Assembly (NCBI GenBank): GCA_944388635.1
Contig: CALXJN010000072.1
Location: 1-6,287 of the forward strand
DNA length: 6,287 bases
Direction: 5' to 3'
Source of the DNA: an uncultured Clostridia bacterium
GTDB lineage: Bacteria; Bacillota; Clostridia; TANB77; CAG-508
Positions 1 through 5,333 of the stretch are shown here, piece by piece. Position numbers and translations under genes: made by a program. The notes under the pieces are model-generated. The model saw nothing but the letters and a program-made list of their open reading frames with translations. It did no database searches and was not told the DNA's origin. Positions within the stretch are counted from its first letter, which is position 1, and every line of letters starts with the position of its first letter.

Positions 1-84
1 TATCTCCTCCAGTGGCGGCAAGGCCGGCTGCCTCATGAAGTGGATAACGCTGTGCGCGTTATTTTGGGCATGAAGGAGGTCTAA
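1..84 (+). CDS. possible 3' end of an unidentified gene
   Basis: Frame 1 is open from the left edge to a TAA at 82-84, giving 27 residues that end in VRVILGMKEV. The composition is protein-like, and the stop is followed 18 bases later by a strong hairpin, as expected at the end of a transcription unit. The stretch is clearly richer in G+C than the large genes to the right. Against it, the opposite strand also has an open frame here, and in GC-rich DNA short open frames arise by chance. I do not recognise the family. Sequence left of the window would settle whether this is a real C-terminus. Confidence 0.3.
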   Translation, partial: YLLQWRQGRLPHEVDNAVRVILGMKEV

Positions 85-102
85 ATGCCGCCCCACTTCC
101 AG

Positions 103-152
103 AGCTCCCCAGGTGATTAACCTGGGGAGCTTCTTAACGCATTGATTTTTTT
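103..152 (+). terminator. rho-independent terminator hairpin
   Basis: A perfect 12-bp stem, AGCTCCCCAGGT (103-114) with ACCTGGGGAGCT (120-131), has a 5-base loop. It is followed by a T-rich stretch whose main T run (146-152) comes about 15 bases after the stem. The T tract is therefore not directly adjacent, which weakens the call slightly. It would end the transcript of whatever gene stops at 84. The same T-rich tail contains the -35 box of the next promoter. Confidence 0.6.
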
Positions 153-170
153 AAAAGAATATAGTATAAT
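142..170 (+). promoter_or_regulatory. sigma-A-type promoter for the small cysteine-rich gene
   Basis: TTGATT (142-147) and a perfect TATAAT (165-170) are separated by 17 bp. Transcription would start near 177, about 45 bases before the ATG at 222. The -35 box lies in the T-rich tail of the preceding hairpin, so termination and re-initiation are packed together. Confidence 0.6.
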
Positions 171-221
171 AAAAATAATCGCAAACACACTTATGAAGCA
201 CAAGAGGGAGGTATTCCAGAT

Positions 222-413
222 ATGTGCAAGACAGAAAAAAGGTGCTATACTGAAAAGTGTAGTACGAGAATCTGCGATGAACATTGCGCAAACAGAATGA
301 TCCACGAGTACATGGAAAAGGTAGGCCGGGAGGAGTTCTACAAGCAGTGGGAACATAACGCACTGCCTTGGGAAATTACTATGGCAATAACCAGAATGTA
401 CGCGGGAGTATAA
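222..413 (+). CDS. small cysteine-rich protein of unknown function
   Basis: This is a 63-residue protein. The N-terminal third holds five cysteines (C2, C8, C13, C18, C22) spaced C-x4-C-x4-C-x3-C after the first, with H21 next to C22. The pattern suggests metal binding, probably zinc, but this is inference. The rest is charged and probably helical, with three Trp/Tyr-containing patches (for example YKQWEH) and no signal peptide or membrane segment, so it should be cytosolic. The start is supported by a strong Shine-Dalgarno, GGGAGG at 206-211, about 10 bases from the ATG. A TTGATT-17-TATAAT promoter lies upstream and a perfect hairpin begins 8 bases after the stop, so it looks like a monocistronic unit. 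Codon choice is more GC-rich than in the neighbouring large genes, hinting at separate ancestry. I do not recognise a family. An overlapping minus-strand frame lacks comparable signals. Confidence 0.6.
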   Translation: MCKTEKRCYTEKCSTRICDEHCANRMIHEYMEKVGREEFYKQWEHNALPWEITMAITRMYAGV

Positions 414-421
414 TCGCAGTA

Positions 422-458
422 CGCAGCTGGCTAGATGTGATACATCTAGCCAGCTGTG
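422..458 (+). terminator. hairpin terminator after the small cysteine-rich gene
   Basis: A perfect 15-bp stem, CAGCTGGCTAGATGT (424-438) with ACATCTAGCCAGCTG (442-456), closes on a 3-base GAT loop. One G-T and one C-G pair extend it to 422-458. It begins 8 bases after the stop codon. The following sequence (TGGTTATGATTT) is only moderately T-rich, so termination may be imperfect, or the hairpin may mainly protect the mRNA 3' end. Confidence 0.5.
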
Positions 459-537
459 GTTATGATTTACAATTTATAACATTAAGAACAAAATCGTCTA
501 CGAAAATAAGACTTATGCAAAATATTTACATAATCAG

Positions 538-566
538 TTGAAAATATGTATAAAATATTGTATAAT
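538..566 (+). promoter_or_regulatory. distal promoter of the surface-protein leader
   Basis: TTGAAA (538-543) and a perfect TATAAT (561-566) are separated by 17 bp, close to ideal for the housekeeping sigma factor. Transcription would begin near 573, either making a roughly 190-base leader for the gene at 761 or a short RNA ending at the T7 run at 634-640. Confidence 0.55.
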
Positions 567-595
567 TGTAATATAAATGTCATATTAAAAATGAG

Positions 596-640
596 CTTTA
601 AGAAAACAGTTTCCGTAGTAGCTTAAGAGAGGCTTTTTTT
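596..640 (+). terminator. candidate attenuator with alternative pairings and T7 tract
   Basis: A weak hairpin, AGCTT (620-624) with AGGCT (630-634) and a 5-base loop, runs straight into a T tract ending at 640, as in an intrinsic terminator. Its left arm overlaps CTTAAG (622-627), which can instead pair with TTTAAG at 597-602. The two structures exclude each other, which is the arrangement of an attenuator. A third partner for the T tract is the AAAAAAAGGC about 7 bases downstream. I recognise no known riboswitch class. The stem is short, so this is a modest call. Confidence 0.33.
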
Positions 641-667
641 ACTTGGAAAAAAAGGCAAATTTTTCTA

Positions 668-700
668 TTGACTTTATTAAAAAAAAATGTAAAATATAAT
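668..700 (+). promoter_or_regulatory. proximal promoter with A9 tract in the spacer
   Basis: TTGACT (668-673) is a five-of-six -35 match and TATAAT (695-700) a perfect -10, but the spacer is 21 bp, about 4 bp longer than optimal. The spacer includes nine consecutive A (679-687). A 16-17 bp spacing is possible only with a weaker -35 such as TTTATT (673-678). Transcription would start near 707, about 54 bases before the ATG. Confidence 0.45.
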
Positions 701-710
701 ATAAGTAAAA

Positions 711-730
711 TGGTCAAATTATGATGACCA
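711..730. promoter_or_regulatory. inverted repeat just downstream of the -10 box, possible operator
   Basis: TGGTCA (711-716) and TGACCA (725-730) form a perfect 6-bp dyad with an 8-base gap. It sits directly after the predicted start site of the proximal promoter, where a dimeric repressor could block transcription. It could equally be a small 5'-UTR hairpin. No regulator gene is in the window. Confidence 0.38.
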
Positions 731-760
731 AAATAAAAAAGTTATAAAAGGTGGTAAAGT

Positions 761-3700
761 ATGAAAACTAAAAAACTAATTGTAGCAATTTTAATGTTTA
801 TGGCAATACTAATGATAGCACTTTTTACAAATACTGTAGATGCTGCTAGCATAGGCTACTTAACAATAACTAAAGATAGAGAAGTAGACGGAATTACATA
901 TAAGCACCAATTGTATACAAATAACACATTAAGTACAAAAAATATTTGGAAATTGGTTACTTGTAATCAAGACGGAACAATAACAAATACAATTCCAGAT
1001 TTATATTGTTTAAGAGCAGGACTTGGATTTACATCAGAAAGTCCAACAAATACAGTTGTGGAATATAATCAAAGTTATGCATTACCAGAACAATATCAAA
1101 ACTTAGTTGATTATTTTAGTACACTAAAGTCAGAAACAACAATATTTGACGAAGATAAGAAACAAGATTTAGATGCTGTATTATGGATATTAGATAATAT
1201 GCTATTAGAAGAAGCAACTGATGCACAAGTAGAAAATTATTTAAAAACATATGCAGCTTATACAGATGAAACTTTAAACAGTACAGAACTAAAAGAAAAT
1301 GTATTATCAAGAGCAGATATTGAAGCAATCCAACAATTAGCAATTTGGTATTTCACAAATAGTGATGATGAAGCATATAATAAAGACACTTTACCTACAC
1401 TATATATGATGATTACTGGAGATGAAATATTTGAAACAGAAGATTATAAAACATTTGCAGATATATTTAATACATTAGAAAGCTATGGAACACAGAGACA
1501 AAATGCAGCAGCAACATTATATAGCACACTAATTACAAAAGCAAAAGAAGCAGCTAATTTAGGAAGCTATACACCTTCAAGAGAAATAACAGTTTACTTA
1601 GCAGGAACAGATGCAGCTTTAGAGCAACCAGTAATTAGAGTTGAAGAAGCTGGAGATGTAGATGTTGCTTTAAGAAAATTCATTTCATCAGTAAATGGAG
1701 AAGAATTAACAGGAGAAGCTTCAAGAGAGCCAGTAGTAGACACAACAAAATTAAATAAAGTTGTAGACGGAAAATTGCAAACAACAGCAATATATAATCA
1801 TTCAAAAACACCACTAAGAGTATCAATCGGAGATACAGTAACATATACATTAAGGTTATATAACGAAGGTGATGTAGACACATATATAAAAGAAGTAAAA
1901 GACTATTTACCAGCATATCTTCAATATACAAATTATGGAGATGATGAAGGCATTTGGTGGATATTAGATGAAGAAACAGGAAGAGTTGCAACATCAACAG
2001 AATTTTGTAAAGTTGTAGGAGTTGGAGGAAACATCCAAGAAACAGAAGTAGGTAAAAACTTAGGAGATGTTTTAATTCCAGCAGCACAATATAATGAAGA
2101 AACAGACGACTATACATTAAGCTATGTAGATGTACAAATATCATGTGTAGTAATGCCTACAACACCATATGACACAAATGTAACAAACATAGCAGAAATA
2201 ACATCAATAACAGATAAAAATGGAACACCAGTAGAACAAGATAGAGATTCAGTTCCAGACGAAAATATGACATTACCAACAGATGAAATGTTACCAAATT
2301 ATACAGGTGGAGCAAATGGAAAAAATGATCCATATTATGACGGATCAAATGTAGTAAATGGAACATATTATCCAGGACAAGAAGATGACGATGATTTTGA
2401 AAAAATAATCGTAGAAACACCAACAATAGATTTAGCACTTAGAAAATTTATTTCAGCAGTAGGAGACACACCATATAATAGAGCTCCAATAGTTGACACA
2501 AGTGGATTAAAACAAGGAGCAGAAACAGCAATATATAATCATAGTAAAGTACCTGTACAAGTAGAAATAGGAGATGTTGTAACATATACTTTAAGACTAT
2601 ACAATGAAGGCGATGTAAATGCTAGAGTTAGTCAAGTAACAGACTACTTAGATAAACATTTAAAATATGTACCTTTTGGAGATGACCAAAACGGAGATTG
2701 GTGGACAGTTACAGAAGGAGAAAAATATAATACACTAGTATCTACAGATAAATGTGTTGTAGTAAATGTAGGTGGAAATACGGATACATCATATATAGGT
2801 GGAAAATTGAGTGACGCGATAATTCCAGCATATGATAAAGAAGCTGATGTACTAAGCTATATTGATATAGAAGTACATTGTCAAGTAATGTCAGTAGACA
2901 AAACAGGCAAACTTACAAATATAGCTGAAATAACAGGACAAACAGATGAATATGGAACACCAGTTGATACAGATAGAGACTCAACACCAGGAAATGTTGA
3001 TTTACCAGAAGATTTTCCAGGATACAAAGATGATGAAATAGATAAAGATTATGTACCAGGACAAGAAGACGATGATGACTTTGAAAAAGTCATAGTAGTT
3101 GTTCCAGAAGTAGACCTATCTCTAAGAAAATTCATTTCAGCAGTAGACGGAGAAAGATTAACTGGAGAAGATTCAAGAGAACCAATAGTTGATACAACAC
3201 CATTAGATAATAAATCAGACACAACAGCAATATATAATCATCCTAAAAAACCAGTATTGGTAAAAAAAGGCGGATTAGTAACATATACAATAAGAGTATA
3301 TAATGAAGGAGAAGTAGATGCATATGTTAGTGAAATAAAAGATTACTTACCAAACTACTTAATCTACTTACCAGAAAATGAAACAAATATAAAATATGGC
3401 TGGGTATATAATGAAGAAACAAGAGAAGTAACTACAACAATAACAGCAGAGAATAATGAAGCAGGAGACGAAATATACTCTGATAGAACAAGCGGAAAAT
3501 TACTACACAAATATAATGGAGATAAAATACTTGATTATATCGATGTAGAAATAGTATGTAAAGTAGATGAAAATGCTGTTGGAAATAACATACTTACAAA
3601 CTTAGCACAAATTACAGAGATTAGAGACGAAGACGGAAAAGAAATAGAAGAGGATAAAGACTCAGTTCCAGACGGAAACTTCGATTTACCAACAGAAGAA

Positions 3701-5044
3701 GAAAAACCAGGATATAAAGATGATGAATCAGATAAAGATTATGTACCAGGACAAGAAGACGATGACGACTTTGATAAAGTAATGGTTAAACCTGATTTTG
3801 ACTTAGCTTTAAGAAAATTCATAACAGGAGTTGGAACAACAAGTGTAAATAATAGATATCCAAATGTTAGCTATGAAGACGGAAAATTAACATATACACA
3901 TACTAAAGAGCCACTAGAAGTTGTAACAGGAGACATTGTAACATATACAATAAGAGTATATAACGAAGGTGAAGCAGACGGATATGCAAATGAAATTACA
4001 GACGATGTTCCAGAAGGATTAGAGTTTGTACCAGATAATGAGACAAACATAACATATAGATGGAAAATGCTAGATGAAAATCAAGAAGAAACAGATGATG
4101 TAACAAAAGCAAAATATATAATAACAGATTATTTATCAGAAGCTCAAGCAGAAGAAACAGGAAGAGATAACTTAATAAAAGCATTTGATAAAGAAGCAGG
4201 AGTTACAGATACAAATCCAGATTATAGAGATGTACAAATAGCATTCAAAGTAACATATAAAGCAACTACAAAAGACGATACAGAAAGAACAATAATAAAT
4301 ACTGCACAAATTTCAGCAGACTCAGATGACGATATAGACTCTGAACCAAACAGAGATGAAGTTTATGACCATGACGGAGAAAATGAAGATGATATAGACT
4401 TCGACCAAGTAAAAGTAAAATACTTTGACTTATCACTTCTAAAATGGGTAGGACAAACAATAGTAACATTAAATGGAGAAACTACTACAACAGATACAGG
4501 TCATACTGCTGAAACTGCAAAAAATGAAGATCCAGTAAAAATTGAAATAAAAGCTAAAGATGTAAAGAAAATAAATATAAAATATGTTTATACAATTAGA
4601 ATAACAAATGAAGGCGAAATTGAAGGATATGCACAAGAAATCACAGATTACATCCCAGAAGGATTAAAATTCGTACAAGAAGATAACCCAGACTGGTATG
4701 AAATAAGTGATGGAGTAGTTGGAACAGACGCATTAAAAGATACGCTATTAAAACCTGGCGAAAGTGCAGAAGTAAAGATAATACTTACATGGATAAATGG
4801 TACAGAAAACTTTGGAGAAAAAGTAAACTTAGCTGAAATCAGCAAAGACTATAACGAAAGTGATAGCCCAGATGTTGACTCTACACCAAATAATAAAGTA
4901 CCAGGAGAAGACGACATAGATGATGCACCAGTAATCCTAGCTGTAAAAACAGGTGTTGCACAAACATATATAGGTTTAATACTAATAATGATTGTAACAT
5001 TTGCAGGAGGTATAGGTTTAATTAAAAAATACGTTTTAGAGTAA
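761..5044 (+). CDS. thioester-domain surface adhesin with five DUF11-like stalk repeats
   Basis: This 1427-residue secreted protein probably mediates attachment. Residues 1-28 are a signal peptide (KTKK, hydrophobic core, VDA-A cleavage site). Residues about 30-275 resemble a thioester (TQXA-type) domain: C83 in LYCLRAG and Q192 in QQLAIW are the likely bond-forming pair. Five DUF11/B_ant-type repeats start near residues 298, 557, 785, 1014 and 1223. Each opens with DLALRKF or a variant, carries VTYTxRxYNEGE/D or a variant, then TNIAEI or a variant, and the first four close in acidic linkers such as PGQEDDDDFE. Lys of RKF and Asn of NIAEI (K306/N476, K562/N720, K790/N947, K1019/N1180, K1228/N1356) are candidate isopeptide partners. 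After a short acidic stretch, VILAVKTG (1391-1398) precedes a membrane helix (about 1402-1421) and KKYVLE. This resembles a sortase signal without LPXTG, so simple membrane anchoring is the alternative. The start is set by AAAGGTGG 6 bases upstream. It appears monocistronic. Confidence 0.88.
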   Translation: MKTKKLIVAILMFMAILMIALFTNTVDAASIGYLTITKDREVDGITYKHQLYTNNTLSTKNIWKLVTCNQDGTITNTIPDLYCLRAGLGFTSESPTNTVVEYNQSYALPEQYQNLVDYFSTLKSETTIFDEDKKQDLDAVLWILDNMLLEEATDAQVENYLKTYAAYTDETLNSTELKENVLSRADIEAIQQLAIWYFTNSDDEAYNKDTLPTLYMMITGDEIFETEDYKTFADIFNTLESYGTQRQNAAATLYSTLITKAKEAANLGSYTPSREITVYLAGTDAALEQPVIRVEEAGDVDVALRKFISSVNGEELTGEASREPVVDTTKLNKVVDGKLQTTAIYNHSKTPLRVSIGDTVTYTLRLYNEGDVDTYIKEVKDYLPAYLQYTNYGDDEGIWWILDEETGRVATSTEFCKVVGVGGNIQETEVGKNLGDVLIPAAQYNEETDDYTLSYVDVQISCVVMPTTPYDTNVTNIAEITSITDKNGTPVEQDRDSVPDENMTLPTDEMLPNYTGGANGKNDPYYDGSNVVNGTYYPGQEDDDDFEKIIVETPTIDLALRKFISAVGDTPYNRAPIVDTSGLKQGAETAIYNHSKVPVQVEIGDVVTYTLRLYNEGDVNARVSQVTDYLDKHLKYVPFGDDQNGDWWTVTEGEKYNTLVSTDKCVVVNVGGNTDTSYIGGKLSDAIIPAYDKEADVLSYIDIEVHCQVMSVDKTGKLTNIAEITGQTDEYGTPVDTDRDSTPGNVDLPEDFPGYKDDEIDKDYVPGQEDDDDFEKVIVVVPEVDLSLRKFISAVDGERLTGEDSREPIVDTTPLDNKSDTTAIYNHPKKPVLVKKGGLVTYTIRVYNEGEVDAYVSEIKDYLPNYLIYLPENETNIKYGWVYNEETREVTTTITAENNEAGDEIYSDRTSGKLLHKYNGDKILDYIDVEIVCKVDENAVGNNILTNLAQITEIRDEDGKEIEEDKDSVPDGNFDLPTEEEKPGYKDDESDKDYVPGQEDDDDFDKVMVKPDFDLALRKFITGVGTTSVNNRYPNVSYEDGKLTYTHTKEPLEVVTGDIVTYTIRVYNEGEADGYANEITDDVPEGLEFVPDNETNITYRWKMLDENQEETDDVTKAKYIITDYLSEAQAEETGRDNLIKAFDKEAGVTDTNPDYRDVQIAFKVTYKATTKDDTERTIINTAQISADSDDDIDSEPNRDEVYDHDGENEDDIDFDQVKVKYFDLSLLKWVGQTIVTLNGETTTTDTGHTAETAKNEDPVKIEIKAKDVKKINIKYVYTIRITNEGEIEGYAQEITDYIPEGLKFVQEDNPDWYEISDGVVGTDALKDTLLKPGESAEVKIILTWINGTENFGEKVNLAEISKDYNESDSPDVDSTPNNKVPGEDDIDDAPVILAVKTGVAQTYIGLILIMIVTFAGGIGLIKKYVLE
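1652..4903 (+). repeat. five tandem DUF11-like stalk domains
   Basis: Five protein-level repeats of about 165-260 residues start at 1652, 2426, 3107, 3791 and 4421. Shared landmarks are the opening D-L-x-L-R-K-F, the V-T-Y-T-x-R core strand, the N-E-G turn, D-Y-L/I-P, and the N-x-A-x-I strand followed by D-x-D-S-x-P. Repeats 1-3 are most alike; repeats 4 and 5 are shorter and more diverged (LLKW replaces LRKF in repeat 5). Cysteine pairs occur only in repeats 1 (C416, C462) and 2 (C665, C707), with a single C933 in repeat 3. The pattern fits growth of the stalk by duplication followed by divergence. Confidence 0.8.
3017..3780 (+). repeat. direct DNA repeat pair at acidic linkers (3017-3090 and 3707-3780)
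   Basis: Two 74-base copies lie 690 bases (230 codons) apart and differ at about 5 positions. Both encode PGYKDDExDKDYVPGQEDDDDF. A shorter related copy covering only the PGQEDDDDFEK part is at 2372-2404. The near-identity at DNA level, much higher than in the repeat cores, implies recent duplication or gene conversion. It also makes these points likely sites for recombination that would add or remove a whole stalk domain in frame. Confidence 0.75.
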
Positions 5045-5057
5045 GTATAAAATAAAG

Positions 5058-5084
5058 TGGGGCGCCTGCTTTGCAGGTGCCCCA
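5058..5084. terminator. shared hairpin terminator between convergent genes
   Basis: An 11-bp GC-rich stem, GGGGCGCCTGC (5059-5069) with GCAGGTGCCCC (5073-5083), has a TTT loop and an extra T-A pair at the base. On the plus strand it contains one G-U wobble and is followed by few T. On the minus strand it is followed by a T-rich stretch (CTTTATTTTAT), although the wobble becomes a C-A mismatch. It lies between the stop of the surface protein (5044) and the stop of the minus-strand small gene (5096), so it probably serves both. Confidence 0.62.
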
Positions 5085-5095
5085 AGCTTCATTTA

Positions 5096-5233
5096 CTAGT
5101 AAAAAAGCCAATAAACGAAGTGGACAAAAATGATAATGATACCGACCGTGATTACGAGCCAAAACGGCAGACTAAATATTATGCCTAGCAGCATAAAGAA
5201 GCCGATAATAAGCCCCATACACCCTTGTGCCAT
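5096..5233 (-). CDS. small hydrophobic membrane protein, 45 residues
   Basis: On the minus strand an ATG at 5233-5231 opens a 45-residue frame ending in TAG (5098-5096). The protein starts MAQGCMG and is almost entirely hydrophobic (GLIIGFFMLLGIIF, then WLVITVGIIIIFVHF), ending VYWLFY. That suggests one long or two short membrane segments around the SLPF turn. Three signals support a real gene: a Shine-Dalgarno GTGAGG about 5 bases before the ATG, a TTTACT-17-TATAAT promoter about 60 bases upstream, and a GC-rich hairpin just past the stop. It uses GGC, GTC, ATC and TTC codons rather than the AT-rich set of its neighbours. I do not recognise a family. Candidates would be a small membrane regulator or a toxin-like peptide, but nothing shows either. 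The overlapping plus-strand frame (5130-5318) has no such signals. Confidence 0.55.
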   Translation of the reverse strand: MAQGCMGLIIGFFMLLGIIFSLPFWLVITVGIIIIFVHFVYWLFY

Positions 5234-5277
5234 GCTATCCTCACTTTCTTATCCAATGTGTGATGAGCGAATTTGCT

Positions 5278-5307
5278 TTGTCAAATATTTATTATACCAC
5301 AGATTAT
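5278..5307 (+). promoter_or_regulatory. weak candidate promoter for trmFO
   Basis: TTGTCA (5278-5283) is a good -35 match, but the best -10 at usable spacing is GATTAT (5302-5307), 18 bp away and four of six. It overlaps the minus-strand promoter of the small membrane-protein gene, so the two divergent promoters would share DNA and could compete for polymerase. Confidence 0.3.
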
Positions 5308-5319
5308 ATAAAAAGTAAA
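5291..5319 (-). promoter_or_regulatory. promoter of the minus-strand small membrane-protein gene
   Basis: Read on the minus strand, TTTACT (5319-5314) and a perfect TATAAT (5296-5291) are separated by 17 bp. A G pair precedes the -10 (TGTGGTATAAT). Transcription would start near 5284, giving a roughly 50-base leader before the ATG at 5233. Confidence 0.5.
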
Positions 5320-5333
5320 ATAGTGGGAAAGGA

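Larger units (their letters stand above)
459..760. other. AT-rich regulatory gap upstream of the surface-protein gene
   Basis: This 300-base stretch contains no convincing gene. It holds two candidate promoters (538-566 and 668-700), a possible attenuator ending in a T7 run (596-640), an A9 homopolymer (679-687), an inverted repeat (711-730) and the ribosome-binding site AAAGGTGG (747-754), which is 6 bases from the ATG at 761. The part from 459 to 537 shows nothing I can assign. An 11-codon frame at 591-626 (MSFKKTVSVVA) has no Shine-Dalgarno and is not called. Confidence 0.6.

Noticed and set aside
117..356. 79-residue hydrophobic minus-strand frame opposite the small cysteine-rich gene
   Set aside because: It lacks a good ribosome-binding site and ends inside the terminator hairpin, while the plus strand has promoter, Shine-Dalgarno and terminator.
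591..626. 11-codon frame MSFKKTVSVVA in the adhesin leader
   Set aside because: It has no Shine-Dalgarno, and it overlaps the alternative-pairing region, so it is better explained as RNA structure.
1116..4845. Several minus-strand frames of 60-150 residues inside the adhesin gene
   Set aside because: They are leucine-rich, low-complexity products of the antisense of a biased AT-rich coding sequence, without start signals.
4849..5085. Minus-strand 78-residue frame over the end of the adhesin
   Set aside because: It starts within the GC-rich hairpin and is the antisense of the membrane anchor, with no promoter or ribosome-binding site.
5130..5318. Plus-strand 62-residue frame
   Set aside because: It is the antisense of the minus-strand small membrane-protein gene, and its start has no Shine-Dalgarno.
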